DNA of 64,000 bases from Termitomyces sp. T153 (GCA_018296165.2 JACKQL020000001.1:1798001-1862000), one strand, 5' to 3'; counted from the stretch's first letter, positions 1 to 13,100 are shown. Notes: a model not told the origin generated them from the letters alone. Numbers and translations are program-made.

Positions 1-2243
1 TACCTGGCTCTGATGTATCCGGGATTCAACTCCAATGCTTTGTAGTAATATTGTAAAGCATCTTCCGGCCGACCGCTGTTTGCCATAGTAGCTCCAACGC
101 GGTTATAGAGTAACCAGTCCTGTGAATTTCAAGAGTAAAGTCAGAGTCTGTAGTCTGCAATGTTGTAATGATTTAGTAAACAAACCTCTGGTCGTACCGC
201 TAACGCAGAAAGGAAGCAATCATGTGCCTTTTCGTATTCCTGAAACACGTTGAGAGGAAAAAGAGACCAAAAATGAATACCCGAACCTCGTTGGTATTCA
301 ACAGGATAGCTAACGCAATTTGTGTATCAGCGTCCACGATACCAGTCGTATTGCTCCTTGCCATTGCGATCAAGGTGTCTACCAAGTGTGTATAGCGTAC
401 AGCGAGAGACGCATCCGCACTCAATGGATTTTGCGCGCGGAACTCTTGGACAACGGCCTCATAACGAGTGTTGCGACTGACCCATTCATTAATGGCGTCA
501 AAAGTACCGATACGGTTACTCTCATTGGTATTGGACACGCCGAGAGCAAGCCATGTTGGCAGGTGGGAAGAATCGAGCTCCAAAGAACGCTGTAATGCCT
601 GGAAAGCCTTCTGTTCTCGTTCGTTCTCCTGCTGTTTCACGCCAAGTTCATACCACGCCGCGGCATTGTTGATGTCACGTTGCACTGCTGCTTCGAGTTG
701 CAAAACGCTCTAAAAGCAAATCATGGTATAACAACGATAAGGGGCACTTAAGCATTACGTACCTCAGTCAAGGAGTGATAACCAGCATGTATCCTGTGCT
801 GGCGCGTTGCAGATGAGTCACCTACTAGATAGGGATTGTTGTCCTGGAACTGATAGTTGACAACACTTTTGATACCCTCTGTGGTTGCTTCGAACTGATC
901 CCAATCTTTTTGCAGACGGTCCCAGGAGGCAACATCTGCGTTGGCAGTAGGAGCTTGCGAGGTACCTGCAGCGTGCATATTATTCCAGTATTGTTGGTAT
1001 TCTGCATTTTCCTGATGAAAGTAGGCATCGTTCACGTCCTCTTCAGTTCTAGAACCTTGTTCATCAAGATGAGCACGAGCTGATTCAGAGAAGCGAACGT
1101 GTGGCTGTCCGGATACTGAACCGACTTGTGGGGTATCAGTGCTCATTTGTGATGTGGACCAGGGGTCAATCGCTCGACCCTTCCCTTTGAAATCAACTGT
1201 CTGCTGTCCCTCGTTCTCAACCATCTGATTTCCTTCAACAATGATATCCCGATCACGTAGCTTTCGCATGAGGTTCAGGAACTGACTGTTCTGAAACTTG
1301 GGATTTTGTTCATTTCGGACGTTTTCCAGGAGCAGACCAGCCGTGCGTGCGAGCTCATCGTTATCAACCGCTATTTGGGGAACATTCTGATCGGATTGCA
1401 CCTGTTCCAGTACAGGAGGGTTCTGTATGAGGGCAGCCTCCTGATCACTGAACTCCTTATCCCAGGAAATTTCTACACATTGTCAGATTTGAAAATATAG
1501 CCAAGATAAGGGGACCTACGGGAAGGTTCACTTGTAGGTTGATGTACGTTGCTAAGGGAAGAGGAAGAGTAATTCATCGGTCCCATCCTAACGTTTGTTA
1601 TCGGGTTCCATTGTAAAGATACTAGAAACAAGTTGGAGTCAATGTGAATCCTGCTAGAAGGCGAATAGCTACCATGAGGAAGCCCGCTCCTCACTTGTTG
1701 CATGGCACTACTTGAGCTAGCTACGTCGGGATGCGAGACAACTTCGTTGCCCTGGAATGTCCCATTTAATGGCTGGGAGAAGAGCGGTTGTTGAGCGGCA
1801 AAGTCAGCGGCCCAATTGACTGAAGGTTTCTGTAACTGTGGGCTAAGCAAGTGTACTTGCTGCTGAATTGGCAAAGCAGTTCGGAGCGCAGAGACGTCGT
1901 AAACATCACTTGGAGGCAGCTGAGCCGGGGGGACATTAGCGGAGAAGAATCGGGCGGCATCTTGGTCGGGTGTAACTGGGTTGGTCGTCGAACGGAAAGT
2001 CTAAGGCCCCAATAATCAAAGGCAAAGTGGTTAAGTTAATGAGGCATTAGACTGACCTCTCTTGAGGAGCTAGCTCTTCCTGCACCGAAATGGTCCTACC
2101 AGATGTTAGTGCTTTGACAGGGAGAAACGAGATCAAAATCCTACTTGCTGCAGTCCTCTGTCCTGGTCGAATCTCTTAGAAAGTCCTTGCAAAGGATTGG
2201 ATGGCCCACATTCAGCCCCTCCAGCGAGCATAGAAAGAGCCAT
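1..2243 (-). CDS. PEX5: Peroxisomal targeting signal 1 receptor PEX5 (partial, C-terminus off the left edge)
   Basis: Imports PTS1 (SKL-type) proteins into peroxisomes, cycling between cytosol and the peroxisomal docking complex. The start ATG at 2243 opens a classic PEX5 N-terminus: MALSMLAGGAECGPSNPL, with Cys12 in the place of the conserved cysteine that is monoubiquitinated for receptor recycling. WxxxF-type PEX14/PEX13-binding motifs follow, including WAADF and WDKEF, then a disordered linker and the TPR region (from about 700 down to 1). TPR signatures include AAWYELGVKQQENE and LPTWLALGVSNTN. The last visible stretch matches the final TPRs (GATMANSGRPEDALQYYYKALELNPGYIRAR). At least five short GT-AG introns are needed; one, near 1487-1530, joins the linker to EISWDKEF. 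The stop codon and last TPR residues lie outside the window. Confidence 0.93.
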
Positions 2244-2448
2244 GGGTCGCTGACGGTGGCAAGAGGCAAGTCCGGTTAATTAGACAAAATTCACGGAATT
2301 CGGGCTAACCGGAACATGTGTTATTCAATAAATTCAATTACTACAATAGGACTATTACAGACCCTAACCCCAACTTCTAGGATACAGATATAAGTGTGAT
2401 TGATAGTCACGATGTCACTTAATTGACGAACAGGAAATATTTCCATGC

Positions 2449-3548
2449 TTATAAGCGCTTGTCTTCCGCCGCAAACTTGGGATTTGACGCCCGGCACTCC
2501 GCACCGCCATCGGATCTTACTGGACAGAAGATTAAACAGCCATAATAGCAAATAAGCACAGCATGACTCACAGTGCCTCTGGTGATTGACAGGACATTAG
2601 CAACGAATAGATGTGCGCAAAGCAGCCCACGTACATTTAAAGCATCCAATCGACTAAAAGCCTTCTTACATCCACGGCACACGTTGTTCTGAGACTTCGC
2701 GGTATGAAGTGCCTGGTGACGCCTGTGATTGCCTTCAGTCTCAAGTTACACGAAAATCGTTGGATCTGCATACTTGCAGTCGTGTTGACGTGCAAAACCC
2801 TTCTTACAGCCAGGCCACTCGCAAACATATGGTCGTTCTTCTGTATGTGACCTAAGATGGCCTGCAAACAAGTCGTTAGAGATGTTAAGAAGCTTTTCAA
2901 TGTCACAAAGTTACCTCTTAGATTAAAGCGACGGGTGAATGTGCTGCCGCAGCCAGGAACAGGGCATACGAAGTGAGCCTCATTTCTACGGCGACTCGCA
3001 CTCGCAAGCTGCGTTGCCGATGTTGTGACTTGCTGCTTCTCAACTTGTAGAATAGGAGGGAGCCTGGGCACTCCAGATGATGAAGGATAATGATTTGCAC
3101 CCGCACCACCTGGGTTTGAGCCTGGCTCGTGACCAGGAGAAGGTGGTTGGGATGAATCGGGGCCGCGATTGTAGGGCTCTGTATAGGCAAAGGATTGGTC
3201 GGGGATATTTCTTTCATCATCTGCAGGGCGCGAACCTGAGGATCCAGGAGATTGCTCGGTCGGAGGATGCGGTGAGAACTGGCTAAGATGTTGAACATGA
3301 GAGTAGGTATATTCACGAGGGCCATCTGGATGGCTGACAGGGCCGTGGAGTGGTATGGCTTGTGACATGGGACCGCCGGCAGGACCGTAGAGAGGTTCGG
3401 AAGCATATTGAGGCTGAGGGTCCCGAGGCATGGTAGTGGCTGGGTAGTGAGAAGGATGAAGAGAGGTGTTGTCCTGCGGCTCGTGGGCTGTTGGCCGGTG
3501 GAAATGAGGTGAGTGTGTAGGAATGATGGGAGTTTGTGTTGGGTCCAT
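2449..3548 (-). CDS. C2H2 zinc-finger transcription factor with a three-finger C-terminus
   Basis: Likely DNA-binding regulator. The N-terminal two thirds is low complexity and rich in Pro, Ser, His and Gln, starting [17 protein letters not shown]. The C-terminus carries a finger beginning [17 protein letters not shown], a second beginning [17 protein letters not shown], and a third, shorter one with [17 protein letters not shown] followed by the tail [10 protein letters not shown]. Four short introns interrupt the finger region. The first is 2862-2914, inside finger 1, so the fingers are assembled only after splicing. The arrangement resembles fungal Crz1-like C2H2 factors, but calcineurin dependence cannot be read from the sequence. 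An in-frame ATG seven codons upstream (3569) is possible; 3548 was preferred. No specific orthologue is assigned. Confidence 0.8.
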
Positions 3549-3881
3549 CTTGTAGACAAGAATTTTCAATTCCCGAAAGCAAGCGCTTGATGATGATATT
3601 GCCTCTATATAGCTTCTAGCTGTTCAGTGTTCAATGCATATGCCAAGAACAGCCTTCCTTATTCCCCTCATAGAATCCGCACGGTTCTGCGCCGTATTCT
3701 AGAAAGTCTTCCTAGATAGCTTTTGCTTTCAACTTGTTACAGCCGTGGCTGTGTTGCACAGCACGGCACGCTTATATTAGATCTTCAAGCGGGTTCTCCA
3801 AGCTGTGCAGAAACCCCATTATGATCACCGAGGCCGCCAATATGGGATACACATATCGTACATACGTCCACGAGCCTACAT
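3549..3881. other. Intergenic stretch between the C2H2 factor and the lipase gene
   Basis: This 333-bp gap holds the upstream region of the C2H2 gene and the 3' end region of the lipase gene. Only short overlapping frames without family features are present. No RNA gene or repeat was seen. Confidence 0.5.
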
Positions 3882-6800
3882 CTATTGCTCAAATATGTGA
3901 GAATCCAGCAGCCGTCGCCGTCGCATCAGCTCTGTTTCTGATATTTGTGTCCCCGCAAGTGCCCTTTGTCTAGATCTGGGCGTATCAGGCGGGTGCGGTG
4001 TCGAACGAGAGCCAGGAGTATGCGTCTCATTCACAATCGAATGATCGCGCTCGTCCCGAGTCAGGGATGCAGTGCAATCGCCCTGATGCATGTCCGACTC
4101 ATCAGAAGACTCCTCTTGGTGACCAGCCGTTGACCGGCCGCCGTTTGCAGCGATCGATTTGTCTCGGGGCTCATTGACTGGGAATGACTCATTCTGGTAC
4201 TTTCTGGGAATGAAGGTGATCGTCTCGTCCGTCTCTGTTTCAGAAGAGGCCGGAGGGTCTAAGAGAGCTAAATCCTTATCACGGTTGTTAAATTTCTCTG
4301 CGTTCTTGACAAACGCTCCGTCGATCCATTCAGCGAGTTCTTCTATCACCTAACTTCCACGAGTCAGTCTACATGTTGTAATGAAGGAATGTAACCTGAC
4401 CGCTTTCGCCTCAGACATCAGCGTCGGCATCTGTAAATATCCATGACTCCATTCGGAAAACAAGACTAGTTGGACCCAGTCATCCTCCGTCTCTTTCGCA
4501 AGCTTGTCTCGTTCCTTTTTCATCATCGCAAGCGTCTTGGTATCCAGGGACGAATTGTTAATACTGCTGCCTTTGTGACCATCCGAACCGAAACGAGCAC
4601 TTTTTCCTGATATAGCCAATTGTAATTCATGTTTTCGTGCTCGCTTGGCTTCTCTAACTCGCCCGGCAAAGATGACAGTGTCGTCCACAAAGGGGTCTTT
4701 TTCGCCGCATTGCAAGAGAAGAGGAGGGAATTGAGCCAAAAGGTGGGCAGGCGCCAAGATGGGGGAAATATGGTAATCAGTAGCGAAATCTGGGTTATGA
4801 TGAGGACCTATATATAAGATTGCCATCGCGCGCATCTATGAATCTTGTTGAGAAGCAATTTAACGCAAAGCCGTAAGAACATACCATACTCGGGGAAACA
4901 ATTCTGTCCTGAAAATATCCTGTCCGACTGGTCATCGTCAGTCGAGTACCAATAGGCTCCGCGCGATCCTTGCCGCCAAAGGCTTGCAAGGCTTCGGTGT
5001 TAGCCGCCTCAACTGCGGCAGATAACTCTTCTTGTTGACGCTCCAGTTCAGTATGGGTCATCCCGATGTAAGGAGGGGAGGGGACTTGAGGATATTCGTA
5101 GCGAACACGAGCGCGGATTGGCTGATCTTCCTCTCTCACGAGACCTTCGTCCTCGTCTTCACTTTCCACATCTGCCAAATCACCCTCACCATCCGCCTGA
5201 CTAGGTTCCGTGTCGAAAGACGCCGTCATACGCTTCGTCGACGTTTTCAAGACCGATAGGCTATGCTGACCCGAGGCTTGAGAACTTTTACCGTCGGTAC
5301 TAGTCAAACTTCGGAAGGCATCTCTCCAACTCCCAGTTCTCCTGATGCGCCTGGTTTTATGATGGCTGAACTTATTGTCCTTCACCATGCTAAGAGGGCT
5401 CTGAAGATAACATTAAATATGGTATTTTAAAGTTGAGAATCCTCACGATGTGTTGCAGATGGTCTTTCTGGGCAGCCAATTCACTTATTCCTGGTAAATT
5501 ACCGACAGATTGTTCGGATTGCAAAACCCGTAAATTAGAAGGGGACATCCAGGATGTGAAGTTGATGTCAAGGGCAGCATAATTGAGAACGAGGGCAACA
5601 GGATGACGAAGTTTCGCTTCGTCATGTGTTTGTGAATGACTTTCGTTCTCAAGTATTCTCAAAATAACGTTGACGGCGAGAGTTGCACCACTATCCGATA
5701 GATTAATGAGCGGTATGAATAGTGACACGGGAAAAACTGACGCAGAATCACCAGATATAATCACATTGAATTTTTCTCCGGACATACCGATGACTCTTCC
5801 CGCTTACAACAGTTTGAATGTCCAGTACTTTTGTGGTAGAATGGAACGAACATACCTGACTCTGACAGTATCTTGTACGTATCAAATGCTTCATCAATTG
5901 CGAATGGATATGGATCTAAAGGCTGTTTGAACATCAATCAAGACGACCATTGAACTTGCACATACATTCAGGAGCTTTCCCATAATCAATAGAAAGAACG
6001 GGCTTTCCGGTTTTCACAGCCCACATTCTGAGCCGTTCTTCATGATGCTCTGGGGACATTGCGACAAATCCTCCACCAGGAAAGTCAAGAATGAGATCCG
6101 TTGCATGACGCAACTGCGATTCAGGCGGATAGAAGAAGAGGTAAGCAGTGATAGGACGGGTGTATTTTGATGTTTTAGGCCGAGATAACAGTATCTTCCG
6201 TCGCATAGATAGCCAAGGTAGATGAGTGATCATACGAATCTGAACGTGTATGTCAGTTACGATGATGATCGATAATGGGAAAAAAAGTTGTGCCCACATA
6301 TGGATTCGTGGTCTTCTCCCAAGTAGTACGAAGCATCTCTACAGTCGGCACTGCTCTAAATCTTCTGAGCTACGGAAAATCGGATGTCAGTCTTGAAAAC
6401 AAAATTTGAATGCTCTTCGATCACCTTCTCGTCTCCTTCATTAGCATATACGATGTAGTAGACTGAGAACAAGATGGAGCAGATGTCCCTTAGCCACTTG
6501 GGCCGTATGGACATGGCTGTGGCAAACCCAGCATCTAAACCCGTGACTATCCAAGTAGCTCGATAGTAAGACGGCGAATACTAAGTTAAAGGGTGTTAAG
6601 GTGAACTAGGGCATAAGACAATCACTCACAAGTCGAGCAAGAGGTTCGGGAGCTATTCACTCTTGTGAACGCCTGTAATAACACAAGGAGGATGATGACT
6701 CACAGCCAAGACCGAGAATATTGTCAAAATTGCGAACAGCATAGAGTGCTGTTAAAGTGCTGACAATGATTTGCCAAGGTGTGTAGCGTTCTGTGGCGAT

Positions 6801-7174
6801 TCAGAGGAGTGCAGCACTGATATGATAGGGCGTACGTAGTATTCTATTTGCACTTCTAAGCCAAGCAATCCGTGGAGGTCTAGAGTTTCCGCGGATGATA
6901 CGCCATAACCAGAAGAAGATGACGAGAAACACCTGCGGTAAGATGATCAAACAAGACCGTGAGTGCGACTGGTACAATGACAGACCTGTGTGCGCTTCCA
7001 AGAGGGATTAGGTCGACCAACGAGATGGTCGATCATGCTTCGATGCTGAAAAAGAGGAGAATGAAATGTCAACTTTCCATGCTCAGCTGTTTGTGGTTTT
7101 GGTACTTGACGAAGCACGTGAAATTCCTTGGAGGGGATCTTGATTAGATTAGATGAGAACAATTTAACGCTCAT
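3882..7174 (-). CDS. Hormone-sensitive-lipase-type alpha/beta hydrolase, membrane-anchored
   Basis: Predicted carboxylester or steryl ester hydrolase. The spliced protein starts MSVKLFSSNLIKIPSKEF and soon has a hydrophobic segment (VFLVIFFWLWRII). The catalytic part begins with DFPGGGFVAMSPEHHEERLR, the HGGG-like oxyanion block of the HSL family, followed by VLSIDYGKAPE. The nucleophile elbow GDSAGATLAVN is rebuilt only when an intron near 5692-5740 is removed. The acid residue lies in LLLQCGEKDPFVDD and the histidine in LFSEWSHGYLQMP, so the whole Ser-Asp-His triad is visible. A long charged insert separates the Ser and Asp blocks, and a low-complexity, arginine-rich tail ends at 3882. Several introns are inferred, and those between 6300 and 6900 are least certain. 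The longer frame upstream of 7174 opens with TTG, so the first ATG was chosen. It is divergent from MRI1. Confidence 0.82.
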
Positions 7175-7213
7175 ACGGGCTTCTAGTCCTGTCACTGAGT
7201 CCAAATTCTGAGT
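7175..7213. promoter_or_regulatory. 39-bp divergent interval between lipase and MRI1 start codons
   Basis: Only 39 bp separate the two predicted start codons. Either the 5' ends overlap and the promoters lie partly inside the opposing genes, or one start is actually further downstream. No TATA-like box is visible in the interval. Confidence 0.45.
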
Positions 7214-8683
7214 ATGGCGCCTCTCACATCCATCCGCACCTCCAATGGCAAGCTGGAGATTGTTAATCAGCTACTTCTCCCTCATGTTACAGAATTCTTG
7301 CACATAAAGTCCATCGAAGACGCCCATGATGCAATTAAATCGATGAAGGTTCAAATTCGCCACCTTACTTGTACAAATCTCATCAAAACAAATAGATCAG
7401 AGGCGCACCTGCTATAGCATCCCTCGCGTCTCTTTCGCTCTCCTATCATCTCACAGAGGCTTTAGCAGCTTCCCCTCATCCTACTTTTCTTGGGTCCCCC
7501 GAGGCTCTTAAAGCTCATGTCGAACCAATCTTAAATTTTCTTTTCACGGCGCGCCCAACGGCTGTTAATCTCGGGGCTGCCACTCGCCGTCTTCAAAAGA
7601 CTCTGACGTCCTCACTGGCATTTGGGGGCGACGCGCAATCCATAGCCAAGGCACTTATCACAGAAGGGCAGCTGATCGCTGATGAGGATGTTGGTAGGAA
7701 CAAAGAGATGTCGAAATGGGGAGGAGAATGGTTGTTGAGCCATGTAGGACCCAAAAAGAGTGCCGATGGCCTCAATGTCATGACAGTGTGTAATACAGGG
7801 TCCCTTGCAACCTCAGTACGTTATTTGTATGTATTGCTTGTCATTTCTATTGAGTATCAACCGTTGCAGGGTTATGGTACGGCCCTCGGCTTGATCACTT
7901 ACCTCCATGAGACCGGGAATTTGAATAGGGCGTACTACACCCAGACAGCTCCATACCATCAAGGATCGAGGTAGACGATTTGACTCTTTGTTCAACGACC
8001 AATTCAAAAAATATACCAATTGCAGGCTCACCGCGCTGGAACTTCAGACACTCGAGATCCCATCGGTCATGCTCTGCGACACGATGGTCGGCTCCTTGTT
8101 CCAACATCATAACATCCATGCTGTCGGTACGCATGTAGCTTTCGATATTTGCAATATGTTGCTAACATCGTTTGACAGCTGTGGGGGCCGACAGAGTAGC
8201 TAGGAACGGTGACACGGCGAACAAAGCGTGTATCTTTCCTTCTTTCATCGTTCACTAATAACAATGGCTGCCTAGATTGGAACATACAACGCCGCTGTAC
8301 TCGCCGCACGCCACGGCATTCCCTTCATAGTGGTTGCTCCCATCAGCACAATCGATCTCGATGTAGCAGATGGGTCAGGGCAAGTATTTCATGCTCAGAT
8401 CACGGTCATTTGACTCATAACGCATGCCTTTTTTCCTTACAGTATCCCGATTGAACAGCGGCCGCCATTGGAAGCTTGCCTAATTCGTGGTGCTCTGTAC
8501 AATGCAGGGAACACCTCTGATGAGCAGGCCGTGGTGATGATCACGCCTCGCGGCCTCGAAGGAATTTATAACCCATCTTTCGATGTAACTCCCGCCGAAT
8601 TAATCACCGCGATCGTGACCGAAAAAGGTGTCGTTGTTCGCAAGGATGGAGAGAAAGCCTTTGATCTTTCAGGAATCGTATAA
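7214..8683 (+). CDS. MRI1: Methylthioribose-1-phosphate isomerase
   Basis: Converts 5-methylthioribose-1-phosphate to 5-methylthioribulose-1-phosphate in the methionine salvage pathway; related in fold to eIF2B-alpha. The protein starts [20 protein letters not shown], and [19 protein letters not shown] follows a short intron. The conserved cysteine block is [19 protein letters not shown], interrupted by an intron near 7815-7869. The catalytic aspartate block is [21 protein letters not shown], also spliced. The C-terminus has [25 protein letters not shown] and ends [19 protein letters not shown]. About five short introns are required. Both family-defining catalytic residues (Cys and Asp) are present, so the enzyme looks intact. 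Confidence 0.95.
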
Positions 8684-9867
8684 CTATCTCATTTAGACAT
8701 GATCAAGAAGCATCTAACATGTGTCATCATCGTAACATGGAAACTGTGGCGCAGTGATTTTTGTTAACTTCACAGATATAAGTCCTAAGTGGAGATTGTT
8801 GCCTATGTGACTTGCATTTAATAATTGCCTATTCACAAAGGACGATCGCGACACGCAGCAACAATGCCTGTGTTCTGAATTATTGTCTCGGTCGGTTAAG
8901 TCAAGGTCAGTGGAATTTGTTGTATCTTACAAGAGATCATCTGGATTTGAACGCTGTATCGTTAATGCTACATATAATTTTTTTTTTTCAGATTTATCTC
9001 ATGGCTATGGATAGCTTTAGTAGAATACGAGATTCTCAACTGCAATGCAGGAAACAAACTCATCGGAGGGACAGAATGTAGTACATAGCGGAAGTATCAC
9101 TATGACTGCATCAAACAAGTACATTTGAAAAAAGTGTGTTTTCCAATTTTCTGATGAACTCAATTAGTAACACTTCAGGCAAAATAACTGACAAAAAATA
9201 GACAGCCCGAGGCCGCGTGAGTATGAGAATATCCGATTATGAAGGGGCCTTGACCTTCATTTCAGCATCAATTCTACTAAACCTTTTGGATACCAGTTGC
9301 AACCTTGAAGATGTGGTGACATTTGCGTTAACACGATTTGTCCCGGTTCGATTGAAGGGGGGGTGACTGGAGATCCCTTTGAGTATGTTCGCCAGCTGGC
9401 TCAGCAGGAAAGATTGGGCAGGTGATCCCCTGGAATGCTTCGGCGGTCCGGCGGAAGGTATGTTTTGCCGTCAACCTTCACGTAACCTCTCAGCAAGCAA
9501 CCTCCAGTAATTGCTCGGGTTACAATATTCCTTGCTTCCAGTACGACATAACTTTTGTCTGGTGTTTTATGTTTTGATATTGAGTTCATGTGTGGATGAT
9601 TCCAGCTACGTCAATGGACAGAACATTGCAGTAATGGAGATTATCTGCATCGCATCCCGCTGCCCCGGGAAGATGGGTATAGAACTGCAACAAATCAAGG
9701 AAAGACATTTTATAGAATTATAGTGACACGTATATCAAGCTGATTTGTAACAATATATTTACGACAACGTCTGGCCTTTCACGATTTCCAGCTGTTAGGA
9801 GAAAATAGCTGATGGAAGCATAGAAGCAAGTTGAGAGAGGACACCGAACGCAGATCATTATTTCACA
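8684..9867. other. Intergenic stretch between MRI1 and the retrotransposon
   Basis: About 1.2 kb, AT-rich in places, with only short frames (60-90 codons, several opening with non-ATG codons) that show no domain or splice logic. No RNA gene was recognised. The right end is the insertion site of the copia element. Confidence 0.5.
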
Positions 9868-9872
9868 TCTCG

Positions 9873-10132
9873 TATTAGGCACAGAATAACTCAGTCTGTG
9901 TGATAACGACTGATATTAGTAGAATGTACCTATTAGGCACAGAATAACTAAGTTGTCAATCAGTATATATACGTGGACTGGTATAAATATGCTACCCACC
10001 TCAGTCTGTGTGATAACGACTGAGGTGGTCCGACATCCGTTCCGATCCTTATGGTTTTCCAAACTATACAGTTCCTCTTTTTCCTCTGCGGCGGCGGCGT
10101 CACGTCACGTGCCCCACGATCCCTCTCCAATA
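9873..10132 (-). repeat. 3' LTR of the copia element
   Basis: This 260-bp repeat is identical to the LTR at 14574-14833. Its + strand begins TATTAGGCACAG and ends TCTCCAATA, giving short imperfect TATT...AATA termini rather than canonical TG...CA. Internally, a block starting TATTAGGCACAGAATAACT occurs twice (9873 and about 9931), and CTCAGTCTGTGTGATAACGA occurs twice. The second copy sits in a perfect 11-bp hairpin, CCACCTCAGTC (9996-10006) with GACTGAGGTGG (10018-10028). Confidence 0.95.
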
Positions 10133-10141
10133 CTCCCCCGG
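10133..10141 (-). other. Polypurine tract of the copia element
   Basis: Read on the minus strand, a short purine run (GGGGGAG) sits directly against the 3' LTR. This is the expected position of the plus-strand primer and supports both the LTR boundary and the element's orientation. Confidence 0.6.
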
Positions 10142-10155
10142 AATCGTGGCACGCG

Positions 10156-13100
10156 TCAATTTTCGACTAGGCGCATGGCGACGCAGAACTTGTGGTGTTG
10201 GGGTCTCGCGAGTTGTTTTGTGAATATGTCCGCGAGGTTTTCGGTACTCGGCACGTAGCTAATGCTAACTCTCCCTTCCTCGACTGCGTGGCGTATAAAG
10301 TGATGGCGAACATCGATATGTTTGACTCGATTGTGGTTCCTTTTGTTCTCGGCGATGGAAATGGATCCATTATTGTCACCCTTGAGTTCGGCTGGATAGT
10401 GAACTACCATTCCTATTTCAGTTAGTGTGGAATACATCCACTGAATTTGCTCCCCCGCCTTTGCTAACGCAATGTACTCCGCCTCGGTAGTTGACGTCGA
10501 CACTGTGTCTTGGAACTTTGAGCTCCAGCTTGTTGGTCCGCCTGCCTGCAGGTATACCCCTCCTGAGACTGATTTTCTCGTGTCTATGTCCGCCGCGTAA
10601 TCCGAATCGTAGTATCCCTGTGGCATGTAATCCTGGTAGCCCTCGCCCCCATATCGCAACCTGTAGTGTAGCGTGGCCTTAATATACCGCATGACGTGTT
10701 GCAGAGCAAGCCAGTGTGGTTTTCCGGGGTTCGACATGAAACGACTGAGAGACGTGATGGCGAAAGAAATGTCTGGCCTTGTCCCGATTTGAGCATACAT
10801 CAGCGAGCCAAGGACCTCTTTGAATGGCTTATCCCTCATATAGTGATGGTCTTCCTCTGTGCTGGGTGCCTGCGATCGACTGAGTATGACACCCGAAGGA
10901 AGTGGCGTATATTTTGGTGTGCAGTCGGCCATTCCAAATTTCTCCAGAGTCCGTCTGAGATACTCCTCCTGGTCTAGGACTAGCAGCCTTTGAGTACGGT
11001 CTCTGGTCACTCGAATTCCCAGGATAAATTTGATATCACCTAGGTCCTTCACTTCATATTTCTCTCCTAGCTCCTTGCGCGCTCTAACCGCCTCCTCCTC
11101 TGAAGATGACATGCTGGAGGTGTCGTCCGTGTATGTGCTGGTGATTGTTCTTTCCCCATTTTGTTCTCTCGATCTGACTGATTGGTCTGCCTCGGATCTC
11201 TTGTAGCCTAGTCTTGTCATGTCGACATCGAGTGTCCCCCACCAATTGTTTGCCGCATCCATCATGCCATAAAGGGCTTTATCCAGAAGGGAGACCAGTT
11301 CCTTCTCATTGTCTTCAGCAACGCCTCCACTTCGGTCCTCACCACCGCAGTCACTCTCGCCACCTACGCTCCCCCGAACCCGTTTGCCCGTAGCAAGATC
11401 CACCTTGAAAACTTGGCTAGGCTTAACTTCATACCCTTCCGGCTGCTCCATCAGAATGGGAACTTGGGTCGGCGCATTGAGGTAAGCACTTGTATAATCA
11501 ATGTGCCACATTTCATAATCAAGGACCGTTCCAACAGCGAGGTTCATGCGCAGAGACTCATACCTCATGACAGATGCGTAAGTCGCAAAGTAATCCACTC
11601 CGGGGATCTGAGAGAAACCCTTCGCGACCAGTCTTGCCTTCTGGCCAATCACCTTCCCATCCACGTCATATTTCAGGGCAAAGACCCATCGGTTCTTCAT
11701 GGTCCTTGCCCCCACAGGTCTTTCTACCAGCCTCCACACTTTGCGTTCATCCATCCGCTTCATTTCCTCATCCATGGGACTCTTCCATAGATCCGGCCTC
11801 TTCATTGCCTCAGAATATGACTTTGGGACCCACACGTCATCTGGGTCGCCCACGTACATGGACAGCGCACCAGGCATGCTTGCGTAGGTCTCCTCCTCAC
11901 TCTCAGGGTCGGACGGGTTGTCATCAGGTGGCATCTGGGGAGAAAACCCTGCGGCGGGGGCGCCTGAGGGTGCCGCTCTCGCCGCCAGGCATTCAGAATG
12001 TTGAGGTTCAGCAGGGATGAGTACTCTCTCTTGAGCAGGTGCAGGATGATCGGGTCCAGGTGGTGTCTGGGTGGTCTGTGGCGCAACCAGTGCATTGTCC
12101 CCACTCGACACGGTCTGCTCGCTCAGGTTCACATGTTGGGAAGAGGGCTCGATGGTGGGAATATCCAGGATCTCAAACAGATCAACAGCTGGCTCATCAC
12201 GGGCATCGGGCAGGGTCCGGTGGGCCAGGCCTTCCTCAAAGACCACATCACAAGACCGGAAAATTCGCCCCGTGGTGCGCTCAAGAAGTTTGTAATCTCC
12301 TCTCCCAAAATAGCCAACCATCATGCACTTTACTGAGCGAGCATCGAGCTTGCTGGCACCATCTTCCTTCAGCACCTTTGCATATGCTGTGCAGCCAAAG
12401 GGCCTCAGGTATGACACTTCTGGCTTTGAGCCTGTCCGTATCTCATAAGGCGTCTTTCCAGGGTGTCTCGAACTGGGTACGAGGTCAAGGACATGGATGG
12501 CCGTTGAGGTAGCCTCACCCCAGTAATGAGCTGGTAGGCGGGAGTCACTCAACATGCTCCGGGCAAGGTCAAGTATAGTGCGGTTCCTGCGTTCAACTAT
12601 GCCATTTGCGGATGAGGAGTGAGGTGAGACAACTTCATGCTTGATCCCCCGTTTTTGACAACACTCTTCCCACAGGCTGTTTTCAAATTCCCCACCACCG
12701 TCAGTGCAAACAACCTTAATGCAAGCGCTGTACTGAGTCTCAACTCGCAAGTCATAGGTCTCCAGGCAGAAAAGTGACGCCTCCTTGGACTTGTGGGCAA
12801 GATACCAGGCCTCGCAGTCTGCGCCACCTTGGTCAGTTGCCACCATCATCCACACCTTTCCACCTGTGGTCTGAACTCGTGCAGGGCCCCACAGGTCAAG
12901 AGCAACATGCTCAAAAGGTTTGGATTCAGGCTCCACCACTGTGTCAAAAGGGCGCCTGACTTGCTTCCCCATGATACAGTCTTCACACTTTCCATTTGTC
13001 GACATTTTCATCACGGCGAGGCCTTCAACCATTTCACCTCGAATCATGTCACGGATGGTACCTTCACCTATGTGACCCAGCCTACAGTGCCACGTCTCAA

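Noticed and set aside
8684..9867. Several 60-90-codon frames between MRI1 and the retrotransposon
   Set aside because: Mostly non-ATG starts, no domain, no consistent splice partners, and composition like the surrounding non-coding DNA.
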